From: Auanema rhodensis
Taxonomy: Eukaryota > Nematoda > Chromadorea > Rhabditida > Rhabditidae
Direction of reading: 5' to 3'
Assembly: GCA_964057225.1 (NCBI GenBank)
Contig: OZ059896.1
Span: 17,248,501-17,312,500, forward strand
Length of the DNA: 64,000 nt
In this document: piece after piece, positions 18,113-30,621 of the stretch
Position numbering within the stretch: position 1 is the first letter of the stretch
How the letters are laid out: each line of letters begins with the position of its first letter
Made by a program: the position numbers and the translations under genes
Notes under the pieces: model-generated
Told to the model about the DNA's origin: nothing
Databases searched by the model: none
The model's input: the letters and a program-made list of their open reading frames with translations, nothing else

Positions 18113-18539
18113 ATGCTGAAATAGAAGTTTGTTAAGATAATATTGAATATTAAATCAAAATGAAATCATTCAAAATACAATTATACAAAGAACATCAAAA
18201 CGAATAGAAAGACAAAGAAAAAGAAAAATCGTGATGATGTAAGAAGAAGAAGAAGAAGAAGACGACGACGAAGAACATTGATGATGAACATGTGAAGAAG
18301 AAGTTGTTAGAGGTTAATAGAATAACAAACTGATTCAAATATTCAACACCAAATAAGCTGTGAACGAAATGGCGAGTAAGGAAGGAACACATGCTTGAAC
18401 AGGTTGATTTGTCTGCTTCATCGTCGTCGTCGTCTCGTCTCTTTCTTCTTCTTCTTCATCATCATCACCATCATCGGTAACAACATAAAGCATCCTATTT
18501 GCTTCTCTTCTTTCAATATGGCTTTCCATCATGACAGTC

Positions 18540-18559
18540 TTTTGCCATGAATGGCAAAA
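18540..18559. repeat. Perfect 9-bp inverted repeat with 2-nt spacer
   Basis: TTTTGCCATGAATGGCAAAA. The arms TTTTGCCAT and ATGGCAAAA are exact reverse complements around GA. It could be a dimeric protein-binding site or a short hairpin. Confidence 0.8.
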
Positions 18560-19022
18560 TGTTTAAGCACGTTTGGGGCGTTAGAAAGTCGAGACCGCCG
18601 AGAAGAAGCTTTGTAATCTTGTCGATTTTTCTCATTCAAAATGCGAAATGAATGATAGAGACGAGTATGTATAGAATGACATCAACAAGAGTCTGACACA
18701 TTAACAACTTTTATTCCTTTTTCTAGACAAAAATTCAGCAACATCATTAGAACTTTGAAACTTTGAACCTTTTTTTTCAATGTTTTCATATATATTGAGA
18801 TCAAATTCAATTAATCATATGTATTACAACAATGAAAATATAAATTAACATTTCAATTTATATTATATTAGTTTATTGAACTAAGATCACCAATGAATTG
18901 ACTCAAAAAATGAAACAAAAATTATTTTTACGGTTAATAAAAACAAAATTTGCGCACTCTCATTCTCGTTTTGATTTTCCAAAAATAGCTATCACACGAT
19001 ATGCCGAAAATGGTGAAAATTT

Positions 19023-19026
<4 letters not shown>

Positions 19027-19083
<57 letters not shown>
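19027..19083. repeat. (GA)n microsatellite
   Basis: GA tract with one AAGA interruption near the right end. Confidence 0.95.
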
Positions 19084-20156
19084 TGGGACTAAGATGGGAT
19101 ACAGAGAGATGATACCACGAGAGAACTACTACAGTGCTATCAGTAGCATCAGCGTAAGTTACGACGAAACAGTTTGTGAAAACATTTGAACGTTGAATAG
19201 CAATTGCATAGTTGCTCTCAACTTGGTCAGCGTGAATGTCAATGTATTTTCTAGGTCATATGCAAGACTTTATTGATACTTGTTCCTGTTTTTCAACTAT
19301 AGCAGTTGAAAGTGATTTGCCGTAAAAAAAAATTTTAAAAAAAAGGGAAAAATATGAACAAACGCTTAAACTCTGAAGCGATCAGTGTCAACAAAAAGAA
19401 ACATTTAAAACTTATAAATACAAATTATAGAAGTGAAAGTTTTACGAATTTCATATATTTGATTGGAGCAGATCATAGGTCAAACGTTTCCGATATTAAA
19501 AAATTGGATTTTGATCTCTGAACGAACTAACTCATACATAAGACATTGTTCTAAGTTGATGAACAATTTCTCAAATTTTCTACTTTTTCATCCGGCAAAA
19601 CACTAAGAACATAGGCTGGTGATTTGTAAAAGTTAGAGGAATGGGTGATGAAAATGATTACAAAGGTGAACTGAACCAAGAGAAGGAGAGGAACAAGGAG
19701 GAGGAGAAGAAGGAGGAGGCAACGACGAAGGCACAGAAGCCGGTAATGGAATCAAGTAATGCTTTGAATGAGAAGCAACAGTTAAGACAGCAAAAAACAA
19801 CCTGTTGATAAGAGAAATTAATGAAAAAACAACAAAAACTAATAAAGAAAATAGACGGACACATCGTTCAGCCAGGCTTTGTAACCGTTCTCGAATCGTT
19901 TTGCCATTGAGAAAATGTTCATTTCGGTTTTTCGCGATGTCGACCTCCCTTTTGTCTTTTGAACAGAAAAAAAAACTATCGATGATTGACTGACAGGTAA
20001 GGCAACAAACTTTAAAAACTTGGACAGGTTTCTTTATTCTATAATAGAATTGAAATTAAAACAAATATATGTCTGTCTAAGTGTCTAGTGTCTTTACAAG
20101 TATAGAGAAGGTTGAAAACAATTATAAGAAATATGAATATTCTTGAATGATTCTGA

Positions 20157-20209
<53 letters not shown>

Positions 20210-20212
20210 AAG
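20157..20212. repeat. Interrupted (GA)n tract
   Basis: Three GA runs separated by AAAGA units. Confidence 0.9.
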
Positions 20213-21659
20213 TAATATACATATATTTAAAGGAAGAGGGGATAGAAGATTTTATCTGTTTCATAAAATTCTTGTTATGTCTCGTTTTCACAGCTTTTGA
20301 TCTAATTTAAAGAACAAACTTTCTATAATTAATCCACATTACGGAAGTAACTATTCATTTTGAAACAATTTTAATTTGTTAGAAGATAAATGAATTTTGA
20401 AAGAATATTTGATGTTAGAAATCTATTCAAGTGACATGTATATTAACTGAAATTCAAAGTAAATAGATTTCTCTGAAACAGTGGATGAGATGAAGTTTGA
20501 AATGAAAATGAATCCACACCCATCTACCAGCATAGCTGATCAAACTTATTGGCGTCGCTTACCAAAAATACTCTTGATAATCGCACACAAAACGAAAATC
20601 AGATGCAGAAAAATGCTGATGATGGTTGATTACGTTGAGAAGAGAGAATGTCGACTAGCTATAACTGCTATAACAGCTATAACACGATTCGAGATGCTGT
20701 AGTAATGTAACACATGAATGTTAAAGCCATCAACTGCGGTTAAGAATAAAGCAAAAGGAGGTCGTTCCATAAATAAAAAAGAAGAAGAATCATATTATTA
20801 TTCTGTATAATCTATATGAATAGTAATCAAGCTAATGATTATATGAAATCAGAGAACTGATAGTTGCAAGATCAGACATAGTTTTGGATTGAGCGTGATG
20901 CAACGAGATGTAATCATGAATGTTGATGAGGCATCCGTGATGAGGCTGAGCACGATTCTGAGGTCTCTTCCAATATGGGAAAGATTCAATTGAAATCAAT
21001 GCACACAACAAATTCTGAAGTCAGAACAAAGATTTTTATTCAAAATTAGTTCATTTGCTGGCAGAGCTGAATAAACAGTACAAAATCGGATCACACACAC
21101 ACACACACACATACAGCGAGTCTCCAGTGCATAGAATTGAATTTTTTTTTCTTCTTGTCTCTGTATGGAATATAAAGAAGGATTTATCTATCTATATATT
21201 ATTGCATGAAAAATGAATGGACCACACAATAGATATAAACGGCAAATGATGAAAACTCCCCCTTCCAACAGAATCATGAGAATATGAATGAAATAACGAG
21301 ATTTAACAATGAGATATACTAATAGAGAGAACAACAGAAAATAAGAGAATAGAGAGAAAGATATTTAAATTAAAAATTTGTAGTTATAGAGTAATATCAT
21401 AAATACAATCATTTTGTATATTCTATCTATTCAGAAACAATTCAAAATACAAATTTTGACAGCGCATTTCACGTGCAATCAGATGAGTGAACAGGCAAAT
21501 GAGAAAAGAGTTTTGCTTAAGAAATTTCATCTATAGTATATATAGATTAAGATATAATTAATTATATTATATAGTAAATATTAAAATATATTCTTTACAT
21601 GTTCAGTTGTTTGGTCCATGTTTTCATATTTGGCTCATTCTCACATCCATTCACATATC

Positions 21660-21663
<4 letters not shown>

Positions 21664-21715
<52 letters not shown>
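21664..21715. repeat. (CT)n microsatellite
   Basis: Near-perfect CT tract with a terminal TTTCTCTC. Confidence 0.95.
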
Positions 21716-21716
<1 letters not shown>

Positions 21717-23388
21717 GTTATGTTTTATTGGAATTTATACAAAAGATGATTGCAATTTGTGTTTTCATTTATAAAAAAAAAAGATAAATAAAAAGGATTG
21801 AGATCCATTTGGAAAGGATAAATTCATCATTTTTTTAAAAAAAAAAGCAAACTATAGATAGATGAATATATATATATATATCAATATAGTATATAATATT
21901 CAATAAAATATTTAAAAAAATAATTATTATATTTATAGATAAATAGGTAATGAAAAGCAAAAAATAATCAGATTGAATTGTAACCATAGATAGATAGATA
22001 GAGAAAAGTAAGGAATAATCAGCTTAAAATGCTTAAATAGAAAAGTTAATATAAATATTTCTAAATATAGTATATAGCTATTATCATAATAAAAAATTTT
22101 AAAACTTATTATTTAAAGTAAAAAATATTATATTTTCTGAATTTTCATGCAATAATAGACTAATTATTTGCATAAAATTCATGTTTTTGCAATATTATTC
22201 TGCATAAATGTTTGAAAAAAAAAAGGTCAAAAGGTTTCAAAGGATCATTTAAATAATAAGTTTTTAATTATAATATACTTTAATTAATTCATAAATAAGT
22301 TTCAAAGTGGAAAAATTTAAGTTTACTTGTACAAAGAATTGTTGAAAACTTGAAAATCTTTTCATTTTCGGCACATTTCTTTGGCAGTGACAGCTTTTTT
22401 TTAGATTTTCTAATTCTATTTAGAAAAAAAATAAAAAAAACAAAAAGGTAAATTGAATAATAGAATAAGAGTTATATATACTATTCGGTAGCATCAGTGT
22501 GCAAACCAAAGTTTACAACATGAAGCTCAAAAGGTAATGCAAGGTAAGAAGAAAAGAAAGTTTGTAAACGTCATAATATTGATTTCGAGAATAGTTACAA
22601 GACCCAACAAGCATTTCTTCTAATCAGTAGCTTTAGCAGATAAAGGATCAACAATGAGGCCAAAAAAAAGAAGATGAATATGATTGAAGAAGGATCAACA
22701 AACGGAAAAAAACGCTGAGTTCGAGACGATGAAAGAAAATGACTTTGTGATGAAAAAATGTTATTAGTGAAAAAGATTTAACACTTTTCAATCTTATTTT
22801 ATTCGCTTTCATGAATCAGGAACTATAGAATTCCGGCTTTTTAAATGTTTTTGTCGTTTTGTACTAGGTGGACGAACGAGGTAGATACATGTTCATACAT
22901 ATGATGCGGAAGGCGAGAAGGAAAAAGGAGACGAACATCATCGTGTGTTGGAAGAATGGAAGGCTAGTTGATGGAATGTAACTGGTAAAGGGTCAAAGCC
23001 TTTAACATAAAAAGAAAAGACTTTTATTCGATGAAATGTTAAAAGGGTAGTTAAGATAGTGAATTGAAAAAAAATGAAAGAAAAAACTAAAATCAAAAGA
23101 AAGAACTCTGTCTAAGTTTAGAAATTGAATACGATATGTTTAGAAGTTAATAAGTATAAAGACAAGAAAAGTGATACGAAAGACAAAGAATTTGAATAGA
23201 ATCAGCCGAGTATCAGGTAATAGAGTAGCTAGTATTGCTTGCACGGCACTCAAGACTGCAGAAGTTCGTTCACTTGGGGGCTTTGATAGATTTCTATCTA
23301 ACTAGCAAGATAAAATCTCTATCTTATAGAGTAAATAATTCTTCAACTTTTCTCAAAATCATTGAGGGAAATTCTGGAAGTCACATAG

Positions 23389-23402
23389 TTCACGTACGTG
23401 AA
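23389..23402. promoter_or_regulatory. 14-bp perfect palindrome TTCACGTACGTGAA
   Basis: Exact palindrome containing two overlapping half E-box/bZIP-like ACGT cores. A dimeric transcription-factor site is plausible; no factor can be assigned from sequence alone. Confidence 0.35.
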
Positions 23403-23620
23403 GCCGGAAAAAAAAAGCCTGACAGACGGCTGAAAAGTGAGGACTAGAAGAGAAAGCAAATAGACTATATACTTCAGGGTGGTACGGACGACATCATCAC
23501 TCCGCTACAGTTTGTCTGTTTCTCCATCGTTTACTCACTTTTTCATTCTTTTCTTATCGTTCTCATTCACTCTGTATTCGCTTTCTTTACACATTTCAGT
23601 TTCTCGATTGCAATCTGATT

Positions 23621-23633
23621 TGCCCTGAGGGCA
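23621..23633. promoter_or_regulatory. Candidate AP-2-type palindrome TGCCCTGAGGGCA
   Basis: Exact palindrome around a central G that fits the known TFAP2 dimer consensus TGCCCNNNGGGCA. A second copy lies 0.9 kb to the right. Confidence 0.4.
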
Positions 23634-24518
23634 TGTTTGCATACTACCTGCCATCAAAGCGGCTCATGCCTCTACTTTGCTCAAGTAGAAACTACAGTAT
23701 TTCCTTTTTTTTCAGTCTTTTCTCGAGATTTTCGAAAAAAAAAGAGAGATCAACATTAATGTGAACTGCTGAATAGAAAGAAGAAATAAATGAAAATGTT
23801 CAAGAGTATACCATCCTCTTATACTGCTTATGAAAGAGCTTTGCAAAAGAAAAAGAAGTATAATCACTTCATGACCTTCACCAAATTCATGATCTTCTTT
23901 TAGTATCATATTACTTCAAAATCATCATTCTTTGATCGAAACATGATTAGTCGATTACTTTGTTGGATCAAAGAGTGATTACAATCTATTTGCCATATGA
24001 TATAGCTACGAAATGTTGGAATATAACAACAAAAAAAAGGTTTCAACAGGTTTAATATAGGAACATAGGTATTAGAATCGGAATGATTCACTTTATTTCT
24101 CATCTTTAGTCACTTCAGCAAACAATCATTCAAGACTTTCAACTCTATCATTACCTATTACCCCCTCCAGGCTTTATTGTGTGTCTAGATGTATGTGTAG
24201 AAAAAGATGATGAAGATGGTAAAATAAGAAAGAACTGAAACAAACCTAGACATCATCAGGTTGATGGAGAGAGAAAGACAGGTGAAGAGGATAGAAATAT
24301 ACGGAACTAGTTTAAGATCACAACAACACAATAGATGTAAGATGATTTTGGCATGTAAACTAGCATGATTTGTACATGTTCAGAGAGAGAATCAGGCAAA
24401 TATCGAGGTCTTTCTCTCTATCACTCTCTTCATTCATCGGTAACACTTCATATGGCATTTGATGAAGAGAGACTAGAAAAAGAAAAGTCTGTTTTCCATT
24501 GCGTTGTATCTTTTTGAA

Positions 24519-24531
24519 TGCCCTCAGGGCA
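24519..24531. promoter_or_regulatory. Second AP-2-type palindrome TGCCCTCAGGGCA
   Basis: Reverse complement of the site at 23621-23633. Two perfect 13-bp copies within 1 kb in AT-rich, gene-free DNA are unlikely by chance. Confidence 0.4.
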
Positions 24532-25760
24532 ACATCGCGTCCGAGTGTGAAGGTCAGGTCGAGATGAAGAAGAAGAGAGAGAGAGAGAAACAAAGAATGT
24601 TATATACTTAGAGAGTAAGAAAGAAAAAGAAACTACCGTTCCTCCTTCTTTGTTCTTTTCTCGAGAAAAAAATTACAAAAAGATGTTGAAGAGAATCATA
24701 GCGAGGTTAAACTTCACAGATATTCATAAAATGTTTGAAAAGCAAAAGTATGGACCAGATGCTAACTTGAAGAAGGGACTTCCACCAATAGCTCAATGCC
24801 AAGAAAACAGAGAATTAATAGTTAATTACATGAATATATGAAAGATTTTATTAGAAAAACAATTCAAAGTAGATATTAATATCAAGCATATTCAGTTAAA
24901 TATTAGAATATAACATCATGTTTACAAAGTTAAAACGTAATATTTCTATAAACTATATCATATATAATAAAAATGAAATATTTTGTTTTGTCATGATATA
25001 TTTGTATTATATTCTAGGATTAACAGATAATTCAAAGCAAAAAAAAATAGGAGGAGGGGGGGGAGGAGGAAAAGAACAAGAAAAAGAAAGACAAATAATA
25101 AATAAAATAACATTATTATTAGTATTATATACTATGAGAATCAATTTAGCTGATTAAAAGATAAATAGATTGATACTTATACGTATATGTAACTCATATT
25201 CATACTTGTAGGCCATATAAGCATTTCTACATTTTGAGAGAGAAACCTGTCTAGATGTCTGTTAGCAGCTATTTATGAAGGGCGATCAGATATCAAGACG
25301 TGAAAAAAAAATTTAGTTTTAAGCGAAAATTTTCATATTTTCAATATTTCAAATTTCAAAAATATGTTTTTGAAATTTACAAATGTACGATGGAAAGTAC
25401 GTAGAGTCATGAATACAGATGATAAGGTGCGGAAGACAACTTTCAGTGTGAACAGACAGATTGTTGCTGAAAAACTGAAGTGTGAGAGAGAGATGGATGG
25501 ATAGAAGAGAGGAGGACAAGAAGGAGGTCGATGTTCCATGTTGTAGTATGGACGATGCATGTCTAGCAGCTGATTTCATGGTCATGTATAAGGAAGTAAT
25601 GATCTCGTTGGGTAAGAGAGTGAGAGGGATGAAAGAGGTAACCGAGGCAGCACCGCTAGCTCGGGTCAAGTCTGTTTCGAAAAGTGCCAATGACGGTATT
25701 TGAACAGAAAATATTCAGAATCGTATGACCTTCCATGGCCATGAAAAGAAAACCATTTTG

Positions 25761-25785
25761 AACAATTTCATGCCATGAAATGTTC
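25761..25785. repeat. Inverted repeat centred on ATTTCATGCCATGAAAT
   Basis: Perfect 8-bp arms around one C (25765-25781), extended outward by GAACA and TGTTC with a single extra A in the left arm. A potential hairpin or dimer site. Confidence 0.7.
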
Positions 25786-26542
25786 TTCGAACTGTTCCAA
25801 AAATTTGCTATAAACTATATAAACTATATAGAAAGAAAGAATGACTCAGAAATAATATTTTGTTTCAAAAAAAAAAAGATTTTTGGAAAAAAGAAGAAAA
25901 GAAAATGAAGTAACAGTGAAATATTAGAAGGTGTTGAGAAAGAATGAAATGGACAAAAAAATAAAGTAAAAGATGACAGAAAAATAAAATAGTTAAGAGA
26001 ATGATGATTAAAATAGAATTGAAAATTTCAAAAAAAGAAATGTATTATTATGGAAAATGCTGGGAGTGACTGCGTCTAATCGGAAAAACATAGTAAAAAA
26101 CTTCTTTTTAATTCTTTTTTTGAAGTAATATTATGAGAATTATATGAGAAAATATGAAATAATATACAGATGTTATCATATTGCTTTGTAATGAGATAAT
26201 GATGTGACAAGGTGAATACATTGCTACATGAACTGCCAACAAGCTCAATGAACGTTGCAATCACAAATGGCTTCACATGCTTTAGGAGGTTGAACTAACT
26301 AACTAACTAGATTCACTTGATTATCCAGTTAGCTTCATATTATGTGTACACGTCTGTAGGTCTGACTGTGTGTGTGTATGTATGTATGTATGTGCAAGTA
26401 TGTGCGTGAGCGCATGTGTGTACGTGAAAACGTGTAATGGAAGTTGAGCTAGAAGGTCGGAAGTTGAGGAAAAGATGAGAATACAGAAGAGTGAGGAGAA
26501 AGACGACAAAGTGAAAACGCTTTCAGTACGAGGAACAGTTTC

Positions 26543-26710
26543 ATGTTAGCCTATAAGCGGAAGGCTATGAGGATGAAGATGGCGCCGGCGGCTGCCACGG
26601 CGTTAGTGTATGAACAGAATCAGATGATGAGCGATAGACAAGAAGTCGGTATGATTGAGAAAGAAGAAGAAATACCGACAAACGAGACAGGGAGAAGGCA
26701 GACTGTTTGA
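26543..26710 (+). CDS. Possible 55-codon open frame or exon in an isolated GC-rich patch
   Basis: The frame opens at ATG 26543 and contains MAPAAATALVYEQ, encoded by an unusually GC-rich run (26579-26605) within AT-rich surroundings, then a polar, Glu-rich tail. A GTATGA donor-like site occurs in frame near 26650, so it could be a first exon. I recognise no family, and no partner exon was found; chance is a real possibility. Confidence 0.15.
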   Translation: MLAYKRKAMRMKMAPAAATALVYEQNQMMSDRQEVGMIEKEEEIPTNETGRRQTV

Positions 26711-27482
26711 ATGGCATTTCACTCGTTTTCTGTTAGAAGGAAAAAGACGACGAGATGAGGTATTTGCCAACTGGAGGCTGATGTTTTCAGAGACGATGCG
26801 TCAAGCAGAGAGCGACAGTGAGTCAAGAAAAGCCGGAACAGATAGAGTGCACAGATGATGAAGAGAGTACAAGAAAAGGAACGAGAAAAAAATGAAATGG
26901 AGGTTAATCGGTCTCTATTTGCATAGACAAATCCTAAGCAAGTGTACAAGGGGGAAAAGTAAAAGAAGAAGATGAAAAAGAAGTAAAAAAAAGTCAAAGA
27001 AAGGTTAAACATGCTAAGCTTTGGCAGCAATGTTGTTTGTGAACTATGAAGCAGAAAGTTGAAAAGAACATTAAACTAGAATCAGGACATTGTTACAGAT
27101 TGTCGGCTCAAGACTCTATACAAGAAACAAAAAATGCTGCAATTACATTATGCAATGTCAGAAGATAATAGACTTCTGTTAGATAAGAGAGTAACAAAGA
27201 GAATTAGCAGAATTTCTATTGACAACGTGAAACTATTATCGTTACAATCAAGTAAAATCGTCAGATAATCCATAATAGGAATAACTAGAAGTATTACAAT
27301 ACATACTAGTAGAGAAAGAACTTTTTTTTTTGTTTTATGCTCGTCTGATACAATGTAATGAAATTGATGTAAATTTTGATGGGCAATGAGACACATACAC
27401 ATACACAAGAGATAAGAGGATTACAAAAAAATGAAATTTTGATTTTATAATATAAGGCAATATATTGAAAGAAAGGCTGAAA

Positions 27483-27510
27483 GAGAGATAGAGAGAGAGA
27501 GAGAGAGAGA
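27483..27510. repeat. Short (GA)n tract
   Basis: About 11 GA repeats with one GATA interruption. Confidence 0.85.
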
Positions 27511-28044
27511 AATTCTCAATACTATATAAAGAAAAAAAGAGAATGTCTTAATACTAAGAAAGAGAAAACATAAATATCAAAAATTTTAAGAAAATTATTT
27601 TTAAGCAAAAATGAGGAAATAGAAGATGAAGATGAAGATACTATATGTTGTTTCATATCAAGTGTATAAACTAAAAAAGGAAAATGCAGCCTGTCTATAG
27701 AGATTTCTGATTAGAAATGTATTATTAACCCAGAAATTTCACGTATTTCACGTAAATATTTCAATCACTACATGAAATCAAGTAAGGTAAACATGCTCAG
27801 CGAAATTACATGTTAGTTATGGCAGATAAGAACGACATAAATCATACAATAGGCAATATCATCATAAAGTTTTATAAAGAACTTTTTTTTTATTTGTTTT
27901 GCTATTTGGTTTTAACTTTTTTTTTTCATTTTTATTCTTTTTTTTTTGCTTGAGCTTGTGCTGTTGTATTTGTGAGTGTGCCTATCTGTGAACAATCATA
28001 ACCGAAACTTTTCTTCCTATTGGTTTATTCTATTTCTCAAAACG

Positions 28045-28075
<31 letters not shown>

Positions 28076-29511
28076 AAAGGACATTGCCAAGCACATACGA
28101 AAGACGTGAATTCTCACGTGAGTTTCGGAGTCTAAATAAATATAAAATGAAGAAACAGATTGAGAAAGAGAGAGAGAGAGAGAAATAGAAGCCGGTGAGA
28201 ATGATGATGATGTTGATGATGATGATTTGTAGCCGTTATATTGAAAATTGAACAGAAAGAGAACGAAAGAACAATGAGGAAAAAATCAAGACATAGTAGA
28301 GCAAAATCAGCACAAAGTAATTGGCAGCAAATATTGAAGAAATCAAGTACAATAGGTGAAGTCGGAAAGCAGTTGAAGACTAAAGCACAAGTTTAATGTT
28401 GTAGAGTTGAAACTATTGATGCAGATATGCCTGATATAACCTATATATCTGGAGATGATGGTTGTTGTTTTTGGAACTGAGAGAAGCAGGAGAATTACGT
28501 AAAAGGCTGTTGAATATTTTCATTTATTTATAATTATAAAATATAAAATAAACAATATAATTTATATATTATTATATAATTTGGAAATTTAATGAACTTC
28601 TCATCGACTAATCTCTTTCTTGTATAGTTGATTGATATAGTATCTAAAATTGTAATAATTATGAAGGATTTCTTTCATTTCATAGAAAAACCAATGTATA
28701 AGATTGATATTTGACAATTCTCCAACTTTTTTTTTCATTTGGCGAAAAGGGAAAAAACTTTTTTTTTCAAGCTTTAAAATTTGGCGGAAAAAATGCTGAA
28801 GAACGAACAGACGCTTAACGTGAGCATCGATAGTATTTGCTTCTGCGAATCATTAAACAAATACACAACTTGCCGTTGACATAAGAATATATGATTTTTA
28901 ACGAAAAAAAACATGATTTTCCTATCTGATTAGATATTTTTTAAAGAAGAAAATAGAAAAAAAAGTATATAATTAGGTAAATTTAATGATAGAAAAATCA
29001 CAACAAACGTGAATTACAGTTCAGCTACACTGCATATTACGATGAATCTAGAATATAAATGATATTGGTTTATGATTCTAAAGCTTTATCATAATGCTCA
29101 TATGCTTGTAATCATGCTGATAATGATGATGATCTAACAGTTGTGTTGCGATGGGAACAATCTTTTGATCTTGAATGGATTTTCAAGAAGGCAAATTATA
29201 TTCTAATAATATCTTATAAATATATTATTTTTTTTTAAATAATAATAATATTATTATTATTATTAAAAATAATATATTCTTATTACTTATAGATTAGTTG
29301 GATATAAAATATAATTAATATTGTATAAGATTACGATGAAATATAAAAACAAATTAATAAAACTTGGAATTTCTTCAGAAGAAATTTATTTTTTTCATAT
29401 TATTATTATATATATACATATATAATATTATATATCATATGTATAATAAATATTTACTCATATAACTATTGAAATCTGTTCTTTTTTCTCGAAAACAAAC
29501 AATTCATTGAC

Positions 29512-30621
29512 TCAGAAAGGACAAGAAAGTTTCTGATTTTCATGTTGTTGTTGTTCCTGTGCTAGCTCCATACGGCATTGTAAACCAACTACTTGTAATG
29601 TTGTTACAATATATGTTGTTAGTTGTGACATTGATAGAAGAAATATCACTTTTTCTGATTCTTTTTCAAATTCAAGTTCACTCATCAGCTGAAATTTTGA
29701 AAAATCATATAAGAAACATGTCTTTCTGATAAAAATTTGAAAAATGAGGTTAAATATCTTAAATGTCTTGAGTTCACGCTGTATAGTTTACAAAGACATC
29801 TTTAAAAACCTGATTGAACTTCTTTTTCTTTTTCAAATTTTTTTAAAAATTAAATTGTAATGTATCTCTCACCAGTTCCAGGTTTTGTTGCCACATTTCC
29901 AGTAGATGAGGCTTAATCGTCATATGTTTACTGTAGCGAAAGTGGATAATAGCTAAAGAGTGCACAGCTTCCATGACTGCATCTCGATCTAGCTTCATCA
30001 CAAAAATCAATTTATCGTAAAAAGCTAATTGTTCATTACTGAAAGAAATTGATATAAGATGTTAACTATATGACATAGATATTACGATATATTCTCTATA
30101 TGTCGTGTTAAGCATGGAATTTCATTGTAACTATTGTCTTTTAAAGAAACTAAAGAGCAAAATCGTGAACTTGTCTTCATACAAGCCATAAATGAAGTTA
30201 GAAAGATGTCTGGAATTTGTTTCATCATTGTTCGACGGAAATGTATCTGAAAATATTCAACAAAAGTATTTACTTTGAATTAACTGCAATGATGAGCACA
30301 TACAAAGATGCTCTCTTTACGGTGTAGAGGCATTTCAAATTCTGGTAATTCCAGTAGTTTATCGTTGACTTTCATTCGATTGCTTGTGCCATAGATGGCG
30401 ATTAATCCAGCGCTGTAATGACAATTACAAATGAATTAGAGAAATGTAAGAGAAATCTAATATAAACTGAGAAATGAATGATGAAAAACTTGGAAAAACG
30501 TAGATTGTCTTTCTTTCTTTTCTTTTTTTTTGCTTTTAACCGAACAAAACAATAATTCTTACCGTTGAAACCGTCTCTTTTGAGCTGATTCATTAGAATT
30601 GATAGATACTGCTGATCCCAT
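29512..30621 (-). CDS. Globin-like protein with N-terminal myristoylation motif
   Basis: Five exons (30563-30621, 30304-30412, 30086-30246, 29873-30038, 29512-29688) join in phase to 223 residues. It starts MGSAVS, which fits an N-myristoylation signal (Gly2, Ser6). Residues from about 60 on match the helical pattern of nematode globins: B-C region FRRTMMKQIPDIFLTSF, an E-helix region LTRHIENISNEQLAFYDKL, then AVHSLAIIH, whose His is in the position expected for the proximal F8 haem ligand, followed by IKPHLLEMW as in the G helix. C. elegans has many such glb genes, some myristoylated and membrane-attached, expressed in neurons and thought to sense oxygen or redox state. The exact E7 residue cannot be fixed without alignment. 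The ATG is 10 nt after a weak acceptor (TTTGAAG). Globin assignment is by pattern, not by database search. Confidence 0.72.

Larger units (their letters stand above)
15701..23200. other. Gene-free stretch with further (GA)n/(CT)n tracts and simple repeats
   Basis: No supportable exon. The stretch includes a GGCGGCGCCAAAT patch near 15768, which resembles an E2F-type site on the minus strand, a tetranucleotide repeat, trinucleotide runs near 18240-18270 and 18420-18475, a (CA)n run near 21093, and several long A/T-rich stretches. Open frames at 16085-16447 (+) and 20481-20702 (+) lack recognisable domains. Confidence 0.5.
23201..26300. other. Gene-free stretch with a cluster of perfect palindromes
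   Basis: No exon supported; open frames at 23235-23447, 24650-24841 and 25482-25703 (+) show no recognisable domain. The stretch stands out for several exact palindromes, listed separately, and slightly higher GC near 23460-23690, so it is a candidate distal regulatory element. Confidence 0.45.
26301..29511. other. Gene-poor stretch upstream-to-downstream boundary before the globin-like gene
   Basis: Contains (AACT)n and GTAT repeats at 26284-26400, one short GC-rich patch with a 55-codon frame (listed separately), short GA tracts near 27483-27510, 28058-28075 and 28163-28183, and AT-rich DNA after 28500. An (AAT)n-(ATT)n stretch is at about 29230-29275. No other exon is supported. Confidence 0.45.

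Noticed and set aside
24650-24841. 63-codon open frame on the plus strand in the gene desert
   Set aside because: Lys/Asn-rich reading of AT-rich DNA without motifs; no support.
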